A stretch of 28,812 bases of DNA from an uncultured Bilophila sp. (GCA_910585945.1 CAJUHZ010000030.1:1-28812), one strand, 5' to 3'; positions 1 to 8,713 are shown, counted from the first letter of the stretch. Translations and numbers: made by a program. Notes: generated from the sequence alone by a model not told the origin.

Positions 1-106
1 CCATAGCGGCATCCTGTCTCGCACTGTGCCGGGAAAAAACGGGATGGTCAATCGGATCGCCCAGCATTGAACAGCGCGCGTGCTCGCGCCTTTACGGACG
101 GCGTTG

Positions 107-1357
107 TCAGGAAGGCTGATCCTGAAGTGAACTGGCGCGCTCCGGACCCTGGGGCTCCCCGGCGGGGCAATCGTCTCTTTTCGGCGTGGCGTCTCCCAGC
201 ATGGCTTTTGCGGCGTCGAAAAACGCCGCCAGAATGCTGTCGGAGACAAGCATTCCCCCCCTGGTCAGGCTGAAATAACCGTTGCGGATGCGCACAAGCC
301 CTTTCCTGTGCAGGGCGCGCACCAGGCGCTGGTGATCCTTGAGAAAGTCGCGTCCGGTCAGATCCCGGTACGCCTTGACGCGCAAACCGCGCACCGTGCG
401 CAGACGGAGCATGAGGAGTTCAAGCAGACGCGCACGGGCGTCAAGCTGCTCGATCTCGTCGGGGATCCGCTTGGCGGTGATCATCCTGCCCCAGAGGTTG
501 AGGTCGGCAGGGTTGGTCCAGCGCCGGGCCATGATGGTGGAAGTGGCCGCCGGGCCGAGGCCAAGGTACTCCGCACCTTCCCAGTAGCCGAGGTTGTGCC
601 GGCACTGGTAGCCCATGCGGGCGAAGTTGGAAATTTCGTACTGCATGAGGCCGGCCTCTTCCAGGAGGGCCGCCCCGTCGAGATACATGGCGGCCTGATC
701 CTGTTCCGGCGGGAGGATCAGCAGGCCGTTTTCGCAGTCCTCCGCAAGGGGTGTGCCCGGCTCCAGGCTCAACCCGTAGGCGGAAATGTGATCCGGCCTG
801 AGCTTGACGATTTCCCGCAGGGCCGCTTTCCATTGCGCGACCTTCTGCCCCGGCAGGCCCCACATGAGGTCAAGGCTGAGATTGGCGCAACCGGCCTCGC
901 GCGCGGCGTAACAGGCGCGCACGGCGTCCTGCGCGCTGTGCGGCCGCCCGAGAAGAGCCAGCAGGTTTTCGTCCAGAGCCTGAAAGCCGAGAGAGATGCG
1001 GTTCACCCCCGCGCGGAGATAGTCGCGGGCCAGGGCGGGACTGGCGAGCGAGTCCGGGTTGGATTCCAGGGTGATTTCCGCGCCTTCGGCCACGTCAAAG
1101 CAGCGCCGGGCCTGATCAAGAATGGACCCCACAGCCTTTGCCGGCAGCAGGCTCGGAGTGCCGCCGCCGAAGAACACGCTTTCCACCCGGCGACGGCCCA
1201 GGCGATCCGCCCACTGGCTCATTTCCAGACGGATGACGTCGAGATAGGCGCGCACCCGGCGCGGCCCGTCACCGAATCCGGTGTCCAGCGGTTCGGAATA
1301 AAAGGCGCAATACCGGCATTTGCCCCGGCAGAAGGGAACATGGATGTACAGAAGCAT
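107..1357 (-). CDS. hemW: Radical SAM heme chaperone HemW
   Basis: Coproporphyrinogen-III-oxidase-like radical SAM protein of about 416 residues. The HemW branch is thought to deliver heme to target proteins rather than oxidise coproporphyrinogen. The [4Fe-4S]/SAM motif Cx3Cx2C is seen at residues C10, C14 and C17, within a typical HVPFC context, and a GGGTPS SAM-binding stretch lies near residue 64. An ESNPDS motif and an HN-x2-YW motif (RHNLGYWEG) fit HemW, as does the lack of the N-terminal extension of true HemN. The frame is open further upstream, but the ATG at 1357 is preferred: it has GGAG seven bases before it, and the family starts right at this LLYIHVPFC stretch. Its start faces away from the promoter of the pyrB unit, so the two are divergent. 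The C-terminal tail after about residue 385 is Asp/Pro-rich and variable. Downstream, a short open frame continues towards base 1 but has no clear ribosome site. Confidence 0.9.
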   Translation of the reverse strand: MLLYIHVPFCRGKCRYCAFYSEPLDTGFGDGPRRVRAYLDVIRLEMSQWADRLGRRRVESVFFGGGTPSLLPAKAVGSILDQARRCFDVAEGAEITLESNPDSLASPALARDYLRAGVNRISLGFQALDENLLALLGRPHSAQDAVRACYAAREAGCANLSLDLMWGLPGQKVAQWKAALREIVKLRPDHISAYGLSLEPGTPLAEDCENGLLILPPEQDQAAMYLDGAALLEEAGLMQYEISNFARMGYQCRHNLGYWEGAEYLGLGPAATSTIMARRWTNPADLNLWGRMITAKRIPDEIEQLDARARLLELLMLRLRTVRGLRVKAYRDLTGRDFLKDHQRLVRALHRKGLVRIRNGYFSLTRGGMLVSDSILAAFFDAAKAMLGDATPKRDDCPAGEPQGPERASSLQDQPS

Positions 1358-1433
1358 GATCGATCTCCGCCGACGCGGCATGAGGAAAAACGATTTCGCC
1401 TTGTAACCTGTTTCCCTTTTTCGCACAAACAGC

Positions 1434-1463
1434 TTTACAAGTGCGGCGGCGTCGCCCTATACT
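1434..1463 (+). promoter_or_regulatory. Sigma-70-type promoter of the pyrB leader
   Basis: TTTACA (1434-1439), an 18-base spacer and TATACT (1458-1463) differ from the sigma-70 consensus at one base in each hexamer. Transcription would begin near 1470. The first gene it could serve is pyrB at 1824, after a long leader with a terminator. It is one of the two best promoter matches I found in the window. Confidence 0.6.
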
Positions 1464-1469
1464 TGGGCA

Positions 1470-1772
1470 GGACGTGGTTTGCGCGTTCCGAAATCGTTAC
1501 CGGAACCGCTCCCGTACCTGCCCGGGAGCGCCTTCCCTGTTCTTTCCGGCCCGTTTTCAAAAAGGTTCGGGCGTTTCCCTGAAATTTTTCCAACAGCCGG
1601 CAGGACGGCGCGGGCATCGCCAGGCCGCAGGCGTGCAGGGCCGACATTGCCGCCGGCAGTTCCGACTTCGATCGCGGGTTCACTTTGGTTATGTGCAGCA
1701 ATTCTTCCTTTCAAACAGCCTGTGAATCACCAGCATGGTGACAGTCGCCCCCCGTTTCGGGGGCTTTTTTTT
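1470..1772 (+). ncRNA. Candidate structured leader RNA or small RNA upstream of pyrB
   Basis: About 300 bases lie between a good promoter and an intrinsic terminator, with no convincing gene on either strand. The stretch folds readily. GTTCCG (1485-1490) pairs with CGGAAC (1501-1506). CGCTCCCG (1507-1514) pairs with CGGGAGCG (1523-1530). GC-rich complementary arms (GCCGGC twice) occur between about 1607 and 1657. CACCA/TGGTG at 1728-1740 sits just before the terminator. I see no match to tmRNA, SRP RNA, RNase P or a familiar riboswitch core. It may be an attenuated pyrB leader, since pyrB attenuation is known in other bacteria, or an independent small RNA. That an RNA is made at all is inferred from the promoter and terminator. 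Confidence 0.35.
1747..1772 (+). terminator. Intrinsic terminator or attenuator before pyrB
   Basis: GCCCCC and GGGGGC form a six-base-pair stem around the loop CGTTTC (1747-1764), followed directly by eight T (1765-1772). This is a textbook rho-independent terminator. It stands 51 bases before the pyrB start and downstream of the 1434 promoter, so it must be read through or bypassed for that promoter to express pyrBC. Confidence 0.8.
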
Positions 1773-1823
1773 GCGAACGGCCCGGACGGCGCTGCCGCCC
1801 GAACCATCAACCCCAGGGGACTC

Positions 1824-2789
1824 ATGCAGCACGACGCTTTTTTCCACTGGAGGCACAAGGACCTGCTGGACGTGGATCAGTTGACGCGGGAGGAGCTTTT
1901 CCACCTGCTCGACACGGCCGCGAACATGCACGAAATCAACGAGCGCCCCGTCAAGAAGGCGCCCGTGCTCAAGGGCAAGAGCATTGTTCTCTTTTTTGCC
2001 GAACCGAGCACCAGAACCAAAACCTCGTTCGACATGGCGGGCAAGCGCCTCTCGGCCGACACGTTCGCCCTTGCCAAGTCGGGATCGAGCCTGCAAAAGG
2101 GCGAAAGCCTGCGCGACACAGCCCTCACGCTCCAGGCCATGAATCCGGACGTCATCGTCCTCCGGCATTCAAGCAGCGGGGCGGCGCGTTTTCTGGCCGA
2201 GCACCTGCGCTGCGGAGTGGTCAACGCCGGGGACGGCTGGCACGCGCACCCCACCCAGGCCCTGTTGGACGTGTTTTCCCTGCGCCGCGTCTGGGGGGAC
2301 GACTTTGCCGGCAAAACCCTGCTCATTCTCGGTGACGCCGCGCACAGCCGGGTGTGCCGCTCCAACGTGCCCCTGCTCCACTCGCTCGGCGTGAACGTGC
2401 GGCTGTGCGCGCCGCGCACGCTGTTGCCCGCGGGCGTCGAAAACTGGCCGGCGGAGGTGTTTACAGACTTGCGCCGCGCCGTGGCCGGCGTGGATGCCGT
2501 CATGTGCCTGCGCCTGCAACTGGAGCGCCAGCAGGCCGGCCTGCTCCCCGACCTGCGCGAATACTCCAAACGCTTCTGCCTGGCCCCCCGCCATATGGAA
2601 CTGGCCGCGCCCGGCGCGCGCATCCTGCACCCCGGCCCCTTTCTGCGCGGGCTTGATCTTTCTTCCGAGCTGGCCGACAGCCCGCAGGCGATCATCCTCA
2701 ATCAGGTGGCCGCCGGCGTGGCGGTGCGCATGGCCGTGCTTTTTCTCCTGGCGACCCGCCAGGACGCCACCCCCAACGGAGAATGCTGA
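1824..2789 (+). CDS. pyrB: Aspartate carbamoyltransferase catalytic chain
   Basis: Condenses carbamoyl phosphate with aspartate, the first committed step of pyrimidine synthesis, in the cytosol. The protein is 321 residues, a normal length for the catalytic chain. The carbamoyl-phosphate loop appears as EPSTRTKTSF (STRT at residues 62-65), and the second signature HPTQALLD begins at residue 142. Both mark a transcarbamylase of the aspartate type, and the LHPGP motif lies near the C terminus. The ATG at 1824 follows AGGGGA. The reading frame stays open for more than 300 bases upstream, but that stretch crosses the terminator and is not family-like. pyrC begins inside the stop codon (TGATG), so the two are translationally coupled. 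No regulatory chain (pyrI) is present here; many bacteria use PyrB together with an active or inactive dihydroorotase instead. Confidence 0.93.
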   Translation: MQHDAFFHWRHKDLLDVDQLTREELFHLLDTAANMHEINERPVKKAPVLKGKSIVLFFAEPSTRTKTSFDMAGKRLSADTFALAKSGSSLQKGESLRDTALTLQAMNPDVIVLRHSSSGAARFLAEHLRCGVVNAGDGWHAHPTQALLDVFSLRRVWGDDFAGKTLLILGDAAHSRVCRSNVPLLHSLGVNVRLCAPRTLLPAGVENWPAEVFTDLRRAVAGVDAVMCLRLQLERQQAGLLPDLREYSKRFCLAPRHMELAAPGARILHPGPFLRGLDLSSELADSPQAIILNQVAAGVAVRMAVLFLLATRQDATPNGEC

Positions 2790-4057
2790 TGTCCGCCCTC
2801 TTTGTGCATAACGCCAGGTACCTTGGTGAGATTGTTCATGTTCTGGTCAGGGATGGAAGCGTCGCGGCCTTCGGGCCGGGCGGAAGCGGCGGGGACGGCC
2901 CGGCAGACGCGGAACGCGTGGACGCCGCAGGGCTTGTCCTCTTCCCCAGCTTCATCGACGCGCACGTCCACTTGCGCGAGCCGGGTTTTGAATGGAAGGA
3001 AGACGTGGCTTCCGGCCTGGCCGCGGCCGCGCACGGCGGATTCGGCACGGTCATGTGCATGGCCAATACCGATCCGGTCAACGACAGGGCAAGCGTGACC
3101 GAACAGATCCTCGCGGCCGGCCGGCGGGCGTTCCCGCACGGGCCGCGCGTCCGCCCCATCGGCGCGGCCACAACGGGTCTGAAAGGCGTCGAACTCGCCC
3201 CCATGCACGAACTGGCCGAAGCCGGCTGCGTGGCCATTTCCAATGACGGCCTGCCCGTGGCCGATACGGAAATCTTCCGGCGCGTCATGGAATACGCGGC
3301 GGATCTGGATCTGATCGTCATCGACCATTGCGAAGATCCCTGCCTGGCCCGCAAGGCGCAAATGAACGAAGGACGGGTGAGCGGGCTGCTCGGCCTCAAG
3401 GGTCAGCCCGACGTGGGCGAGACGATCCAGGCCGCCCGCAGCGTGCTGCTGGCCGAATACCTGAACCTGCCCGTGCACATCGCGCATGTTTCTTCCGCGC
3501 GGACGGCAGACCTCATTGCCTGGAGCAAGGCGCGCGGCGCGCGCGTCACGGCGGAAACCTGCCCGCATTACCTGACGCTCGATGAAACGGAAGTCATGGG
3601 CTACAACACCAACGCCAAGGTCAACCCGCCCCTGCGCACCCCCGCCGATGTGGCCGCCCTGCGCGCGGCCGTGAAATCCGGGGTTATCGACATGCTCGCC
3701 ACCGATCACGCGCCCCATGCGCCGCATGAAAAGGAGACGCCTTTTGACGAAGCCCCCAACGGCTTCACCGGTCTCGATCTCGCCGTCAGCGTGACGTATG
3801 GGCTGACGCGCGAAGGCGTGCTGACGGAAAGCGATCTGGTCCGCCTCTGGTGCTTCGCCCCGGGCGAGCGCTTCAAACTGCCCGTCAACAGGTTCCAGAC
3901 CGGCGATCCGGCCGATTTCTTCCTGTTCGATCCCGATCTGGAGTGGCAGGTCACGGCGGAGACGCTGTTTTCCAAAAGCCGCAACACGCCCTGGTTCGGG
4001 CGCACATTGCGCGGACGGGTGACCGCGCACTGGCTTGGCGGGATCAGGGTGGCGTGA
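2789..4057 (+). CDS. pyrC: Dihydroorotase, class I
   Basis: Zinc amidohydrolase that interconverts carbamoyl aspartate and dihydroorotate, the third step of pyrimidine synthesis. The protein is 422 residues. The metal-binding HxH is in DAHVHLREPG (H59, H61). Further ligands and catalytic elements are seen in DHCED, IAHVSS and the ATDHAPH motif with its Asp. All family residues appear intact, which points to an active enzyme rather than a structural pseudo-dihydroorotase. An ATG also occurs at 2783, but GGAGA at 2778-2782 is better placed for the ATG at 2789, whose A is the last base of the pyrB stop. The overlap makes pyrB and pyrC a coupled pair, consistent with the known association of the two enzymes in many bacteria. 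A small membrane peptide follows 23 bases downstream. Confidence 0.93.
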   Translation: MSALFVHNARYLGEIVHVLVRDGSVAAFGPGGSGGDGPADAERVDAAGLVLFPSFIDAHVHLREPGFEWKEDVASGLAAAAHGGFGTVMCMANTDPVNDRASVTEQILAAGRRAFPHGPRVRPIGAATTGLKGVELAPMHELAEAGCVAISNDGLPVADTEIFRRVMEYAADLDLIVIDHCEDPCLARKAQMNEGRVSGLLGLKGQPDVGETIQAARSVLLAEYLNLPVHIAHVSSARTADLIAWSKARGARVTAETCPHYLTLDETEVMGYNTNAKVNPPLRTPADVAALRAAVKSGVIDMLATDHAPHAPHEKETPFDEAPNGFTGLDLAVSVTYGLTREGVLTESDLVRLWCFAPGERFKLPVNRFQTGDPADFFLFDPDLEWQVTAETLFSKSRNTPWFGRTLRGRVTAHWLGGIRVA

Positions 4058-4080
4058 GGCGAAGATGAAAGGAGATTCCT

Positions 4081-4170
4081 GTGACTGCCGCTTGGATTGC
4101 CACCGTATTGATCTGCATTGGCGCATTTGCGTACGCTGTCCATCTTGGAAAACGCGGCGAGCATAAGTAG
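4081..4170 (+). CDS. 29-residue single-span membrane peptide, unknown function
   Basis: A GTG start at 4081 is preceded by AAAGGAG with a six-base spacer, a near-ideal ribosome site, and a TAG stop ends the frame at 4170. The peptide has a short neutral N terminus (MTAAW), one hydrophobic span of roughly 17 residues (TVLICIGAFAYAV) and a basic tail (GKRGEHK), which suggests an inner-membrane protein with its tail in the cytosol. It lies 23 bases after pyrC on the same strand and ends 24 bases before the convergent transporter gene. It would normally be missed because of its length. Tiny accessory subunits of transporters look like this, but I do not recognise the family and no matching transporter lies on this strand. 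That it is a gene rests on the ribosome site, the topology and its position. Confidence 0.6.
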   Translation: MTAAWIATVLICIGAFAYAVHLGKRGEHK

Positions 4171-4194
4171 AAGTCATTTAAACACCTGGTCAGC

Positions 4195-5385
4195 TTACGG
4201 GCGGGACGTCTCCGCTCGGCCCGCGCGGTCACGGGGAAAAACGCGCACGGCAAGCAGGCCGATGCCCGCCGCCATGCCCAGGCCCATGAGGTACGGGCCG
4301 GACCAGCCCGCAAGCGTCCAGCCGATGCCGAAAAAGAGCGGGGCCGCGCTTTGGCTCAGGCGCAGAACACTGCCGTTCATGGCCATGACCACGGCGCGGT
4401 TGCGGGTTTCGGCCAGAGAGGCCAGCGAGGCGGTCAGCAGCGGAAAGGTCAGCCCCTGCGCCATGCCGCCCGCACAGATCGGGATCGCCAGCGGCCAGAT
4501 GGAGGCGAAGCAGCGGGGAAAGAGCAGAATGAGGCTCTGCCCGATCACATAACACCCCGTGGCCGCCAGCATGAGCGTGTGCCGGGAAAAGCGCCGGTTG
4601 AGCCTGCCAAGGTTGCAGGCCACGCCTGCCGTGCCCAGAGAGGCCAGAGTGAACACCAGACCGATCCGCGAGGGAGACGCCTGGTAAAGCTCGTCGGCCA
4701 GAAGCGGAAAATAGGTGATGGACGGGCCGTACAACATGCAGAAGCAAAGAAACGTGAGGCAGAAAATGCCGACGGCCTGCGGGCGAAGAATGACGCTCCG
4801 GCTCTCGGCGGCGTAGCTCTTCCAGTCGGGACGCGCGGCCGGGCGGTGCAGGGGAACGCAAAGGGCAAGCCCGGCCACGGGCAGGGCCAGCAGGGAGAAC
4901 CAGAACGGCAGTCGCCAGGAAAATTCCCCCAGCGTGCCGCCGATGAGCGGATACAATGCCGTGGCGATGCTGATTGTCGCGCCCACAAGGCCCATCATGC
5001 GCGGGCGCTCCTCCTCGGTGCAGCAGTCCCCCGCCAGCGTGCCGTACAGGATGCCGAGAGGCGCGGCCCCCAGCCCCTGCACCGCCCGGCACAGGAGCAG
5101 GGTCTCAAGATCGTCCGCAAGGGCGCACCCGACGCCGCCCGCGGCAAAGAGCGCAAGCCCGGGCAACAGAATGGCCTTGCGCCCGAAGCGATCGGCCAGA
5201 ATCCCGGAGGGGGGCGTCGCAAGCGCGCTCGGCAGGGTGAAGGCGGCGACAAGCCACCCCGCCCGCGCCCCGACCAGGTGAAAATGATCCGCCATGCGCG
5301 GCAGAACCGGCAGAATGATCGAAACGCCCATCACCCCCATGAAGGCAAGGGAAAGAATGAGCAGGATGTGGGATCGACCGGGCAT
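4195..5385 (-). CDS. MFS transporter, DHA1-like drug/solute efflux type
   Basis: A 396-residue polytopic inner-membrane protein of about twelve hydrophobic spans. The loop 2-3 signature GILADRFGRK is a clear MFS motif A, and LYPLIGGTLGEFSWR resembles the motif C region of 12-span antiporters. It belongs to the general MFS_1/DHA1 group of proton-driven exporters, and the substrate cannot be read from sequence. The ATG at 5385 follows GGAG with six bases between; the frame upstream overlaps the preceding gene and lacks signal. It begins 14 bases after the stop of the large PHP-like membrane protein, so the two are probably one operon, which may link their roles. It converges on the pyrBC unit with only 24 bases between the gene ends and no clear terminator there. 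Confidence 0.8.
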   Translation of the reverse strand: MPGRSHILLILSLAFMGVMGVSIILPVLPRMADHFHLVGARAGWLVAAFTLPSALATPPSGILADRFGRKAILLPGLALFAAGGVGCALADDLETLLLCRAVQGLGAAPLGILYGTLAGDCCTEEERPRMMGLVGATISIATALYPLIGGTLGEFSWRLPFWFSLLALPVAGLALCVPLHRPAARPDWKSYAAESRSVILRPQAVGIFCLTFLCFCMLYGPSITYFPLLADELYQASPSRIGLVFTLASLGTAGVACNLGRLNRRFSRHTLMLAATGCYVIGQSLILLFPRCFASIWPLAIPICAGGMAQGLTFPLLTASLASLAETRNRAVVMAMNGSVLRLSQSAAPLFFGIGWTLAGWSGPYLMGLGMAAGIGLLAVRVFPRDRAGRAETSRP

Positions 5386-5399
5386 GGGCGTCTCCGGAT

Positions 5400-8300
5400 T
5401 CAGCGCTGTTCGGAACCCTCTTCGGGCGCATGGGAAAAGGCGAGAGGAGAGGGCCGTTCTTTCCTGCCTCGGCGTTTTCGCCCCGCCGCGGCGCATACCC
5501 GCGTCATCGTCGCGATGTATTCCTCGTGGCTGTCCAGGTAGAACGCCAGCGCCCTGGCAAAGGCGGGGCCGATCAGCCCGTCCACGAAAAGCTGGCTCAC
5601 CTCGCGCACCCGCACCAGCATGAGCTGGCCGCGCGCGAGGATGATCCGCTCTTCCCGCGTCATGGTGCGCAGAAGGGAGAGGAACGTCTGCCGCGCGTAG
5701 GGCTGATACATCCAGAAATACATGAGATCCAGAAGATTGATGATGTTTGAAATATAGAGAGGATGCGCCTCCCTGGCCGTGAGCCGGGCAAAATCCTTGG
5801 GCCGGGAGAGCAGGGCAAGGATGTCCACGTCCGAAAAACGCAACTCCAGTTTGGCGTAAGTATCAAAAAAGCGCGCGAGCTTTGTCTTGTAATCCCAGTA
5901 GCGAAGGCGGCGGTTGTTCCGGGCGTCGGCAAAGCCTTCGATAAGTCCGGCCACCGTGTCGGACGCCCCCTTGGACGTGATCGCGGCGCTCTGATCAAGC
6001 AGGAGCATGGGGGAAGGCAGATCCAGAAACAGGAAAAAGCCCAGCAGGATTTCGTTGTACACAAGCGAGGTGGGAATGGCGAGAACACTTCGGAAAATGT
6101 TCCCCACAATCGCTTCCTTGGGAAAGCCGCGAAAAATGTTGTGCCCCGCAATGTACAGACTGTTGGCGAAGGCGATGATGGAAAAAACGAGCAGCGGACT
6201 GTTGTTTGTCGTCAGGCCCATGCCCCGCGCCAGCAGAAGATCGCGGATGATCCATTCCAGCAGCACGACAGAAAGCCCCGTGTACATGAGCGAATCGCTG
6301 ATGCGCGTCCAGTCGATGAAGTCGCGCCATTGCAGCAGCGAACTTCGGCGCACGCCGCCCCCGCCAAGCACCGCCTGGGCGATGTTGCGCATTCCGGTAA
6401 TGGCGAACCAGATCGGCGCGCCGAGCCAGGCGAGCACCCACCAGTCCTGCGTGCAGGCAAAAACGAGCATCGCGGGAATGAAGCCGATGAGCACCTTCAG
6501 CACATTGGAAAGCCGCGTGTTGAGATAACGCAGGCCAAGATCCCTGCCGCGGCCGAAACGCGCCGCCGAATCGGCAAGAAATCCGTTGCTCTGCGCGCCG
6601 CTCAGGCCGCCCATGGTGATGACGTTGCTTTCCCCCCCGGTCTGGATTGCCGAAGAATCGACGAGCCATTCCCTGACCCGTTTCAGCCCGAAGGTGCGGA
6701 AGCCCCACAGCTTGCGCACTGTCGGTCCGATTTTCTTGACCAGGGAAGAAGGCCGGGACGGCAGAGTGAAGGTTTCACGCAGGGCCACCTTGAGTTCGAC
6801 AGGCAGAAACAGGGGGTGAAAGCCCTTTTTCCGGTACGCCAGATGGCGCGCCCGGGACGGGAGCGACTCCGGAATGGCCAGCCCCATGCCGTAACGCATG
6901 CTGGAATGACTTGTGGAGTCGGTGCCGATGCGCGATCCCAGGGGATTGATCTTGTAGGGAGCCTGCAACCTGGCGATATTGTGTAAAATGATGCGGAATT
7001 TTTCCTGACGGCTGTCCCCCGCTCCCTCCTCGCCTTCCCCGAGCGAACGCGTCATGGTGCGGAGCATGTGTTTGAGATGCAGGGAGCTTCCTTCATTGAG
7101 AGCGATCTGAAGGGCATTGATCGCTTCCAGATTGCGCAGGCGATTGTCCTGCCATTCCTTCAGGTTGAACATCTCCAGATGGGTGATCCGGCCCTCGCAG
7201 TCCCAGAGCAGTTCCATCACGTCTTCCGGCGTCAGATCCGCGAGTTGCAGCGTGATGCGGTACCCGCTTCGCACGTTGGCCAGCCATTCCATCAGCACTT
7301 GCGGGGGCAGGCGGAGCAGCTTGGGAGTCTCGGGGCTGGGATCCGGCACATTGGGCGAGGGGAGATCCGGGTTTCGGGCCGGCTTCAGCCAGGTGTCCAT
7401 GATAACTTCCGGCGTCAGCGCGTCCATGCGCCGGATGAGTTCATTGATGCGCGCAACGCGATCCGCGCCAACCGCTCCATCCGCTCCATTCGGGCGGCCC
7501 TCTTCGCCCTGTTCGCCCCCGTCGGCACGGTTTGCCGGGTTGGCATGGCTGGCCCGACCGGCATGATCCCCTGAGGCGATCGCGGCCGCTTCGGCCCGCA
7601 GCTCATGCACCCTGGCGCGCAGAAGCGGCAGGAGCGACGCGTGAATGAATTCCGCCAGATGCACAAAGGAAGGACGCCCCGTGTTGACAAAGCCCATGAA
7701 GGCGTCTTCCTCAAGTTCGGGCAGTTCCAGTCCCAGTTCCTCGGCAAGAGCCGGCCGGTGACGGACATTCCATGCGTTCAGCGTGGCGAAGACATGGCGG
7801 CGTATCCATGCGGACACCTTCCGCCCTTCCTGCATCAGCTCCTGCATGGGCTGTTCGTCCAGAAAGGCCAGAAAGGTCTGGTAATCGCTGAAGCCGCGCG
7901 GCGCCCAGACGAAACTGATGAAGCGCCCCCGGAACGGCGCGCGGAATTCCAGCCCGATGCGGACGGAAAGCCCCATGATCGATGCGGCCTCCAGCAGCTC
8001 GCGCGCGGCCGCCGGCTCCACATAATTGTAATAAACCACCGTAAGATAGCGGATGCCCTTGACCCAGGCGTCCATCATCAGGTGCGTGGGGTTTTTTCGC
8101 CCTTTCGTGTTGGCGTCATGGATATGGTGATCCATGGTCAACTGGTTCCATTCCTCGGGCATTTCAAGGAGGTGATGACGCCTGAGAAAAAGGCGCACAA
8201 GGCGCGGATTGCCCGAGGCCGCGCGGCGGAAATCCCGCACGAGCCTGAGCTGGGCGTGCTCGTCGCCGCGGGCGCGGACGATTTCCTTCATGATCTGGAT

Positions 8301-8603
8301 CAGCACGCGCCCCGTGTTGTAGCGGAAAGACGTGCGGGCGCTGTGCAGGACCTCGTCGCGCAGCGTGCGGAGGGCCACAAGGCGGTCCTCGACCTTGCCC
8401 GTTCTCAGATTGCCGAGCAGGTTGACGACGGCGTGCGCGATGCGGAATTCATGCGTGGTGGTGAGTTCCAGGATGCCGTGCGGGTGGAGATTGGCGTCGA
8501 AAACCTGGTGCTCCATGTCGGCCGAGGCGCCATGCTCAATGGTTTCATTGATCATGTGAAGGAGCTGGTAGTCCTGCCTGTCGAAAAAAAGACGGTTTGG
8601 CAT
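5400..8603 (-). CDS. Large membrane protein with degenerate PHP-like N-terminal segment
   Basis: A 1067-residue protein that I cannot name. Residues 157-220 read like the start of a PHP (polymerase/histidinol phosphatase) domain. They show DHHIHD, then NPTHLMMDAWVKGI, a hydrophobic strand, and GLSVRIGLEF. The usual metal-binding TDH is replaced by VVYYN, so catalysis is doubtful. A Gly/Ala/Asp-rich linker with little sequence complexity follows around residues 340-395, then a second soluble region containing RITHLEMFNLKEW. About five or six hydrophobic spans lie between residues 698 and 864, and a charged cytosolic tail of about 200 residues ends the protein. ATG at 8603 is chosen over an upstream GTG because AGGA stands nine bases before it. 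The MFS gene follows 14 bases later. The PHP assignment is inference from motif spacing; the membrane topology is visible directly. Confidence 0.75.
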   Translation of the reverse strand: MPNRLFFDRQDYQLLHMINETIEHGASADMEHQVFDANLHPHGILELTTTHEFRIAHAVVNLLGNLRTGKVEDRLVALRTLRDEVLHSARTSFRYNTGRVLIQIMKEIVRARGDEHAQLRLVRDFRRAASGNPRLVRLFLRRHHLLEMPEEWNQLTMDHHIHDANTKGRKNPTHLMMDAWVKGIRYLTVVYYNYVEPAAARELLEAASIMGLSVRIGLEFRAPFRGRFISFVWAPRGFSDYQTFLAFLDEQPMQELMQEGRKVSAWIRRHVFATLNAWNVRHRPALAEELGLELPELEEDAFMGFVNTGRPSFVHLAEFIHASLLPLLRARVHELRAEAAAIASGDHAGRASHANPANRADGGEQGEEGRPNGADGAVGADRVARINELIRRMDALTPEVIMDTWLKPARNPDLPSPNVPDPSPETPKLLRLPPQVLMEWLANVRSGYRITLQLADLTPEDVMELLWDCEGRITHLEMFNLKEWQDNRLRNLEAINALQIALNEGSSLHLKHMLRTMTRSLGEGEEGAGDSRQEKFRIILHNIARLQAPYKINPLGSRIGTDSTSHSSMRYGMGLAIPESLPSRARHLAYRKKGFHPLFLPVELKVALRETFTLPSRPSSLVKKIGPTVRKLWGFRTFGLKRVREWLVDSSAIQTGGESNVITMGGLSGAQSNGFLADSAARFGRGRDLGLRYLNTRLSNVLKVLIGFIPAMLVFACTQDWWVLAWLGAPIWFAITGMRNIAQAVLGGGGVRRSSLLQWRDFIDWTRISDSLMYTGLSVVLLEWIIRDLLLARGMGLTTNNSPLLVFSIIAFANSLYIAGHNIFRGFPKEAIVGNIFRSVLAIPTSLVYNEILLGFFLFLDLPSPMLLLDQSAAITSKGASDTVAGLIEGFADARNNRRLRYWDYKTKLARFFDTYAKLELRFSDVDILALLSRPKDFARLTAREAHPLYISNIINLLDLMYFWMYQPYARQTFLSLLRTMTREERIILARGQLMLVRVREVSQLFVDGLIGPAFARALAFYLDSHEEYIATMTRVCAAAGRKRRGRKERPSPLAFSHAPEEGSEQR

Positions 8604-8693
8604 CGTGGTCAATCCTGAAGAAACATTTCGGCTTTTCACGGACGGCGTCTTGCCGGGTTCCCGCCTCTCTGCCGCGAGTCACGGGAACCAACG

Positions 8694-8713
8694 CGAAAAA
8701 ACGTGGTTTTTCG
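8694..8713. repeat. A-run/T-run hairpin repeat, copy 1
   Basis: CGAAAAA, loop ACGTGG, TTTTTCG: seven base pairs with a six-base loop. On the minus strand it reads CGAAAAA-CCACGT-TTTTTCG, like the other copies at 8885, 14930, 16871, 19756 and 22402. It is preceded on the minus strand by the TCATAAATC/GATTTATGA hairpin, an arrangement echoing the longer copy at 14858. Confidence 0.6.

Noticed and set aside
1..67. Open frame leaving the left edge on the minus strand after hemW
   Set aside because: About 20 codons only, no clear ribosome site, cannot be judged without the neighbouring sequence.
88..115. Short recurring ACGGACGGC tail (also at 8637 and 27438)
   Set aside because: The shared block is under 20 bases in GC-rich DNA. 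It may belong to the repeat family, but the evidence is too thin to call alone.
1435..1701. Minus-strand 88-codon frame upstream of hemW
   Set aside because: No ribosome site, lies over the hairpin-rich leader and promoter of the pyrB unit.
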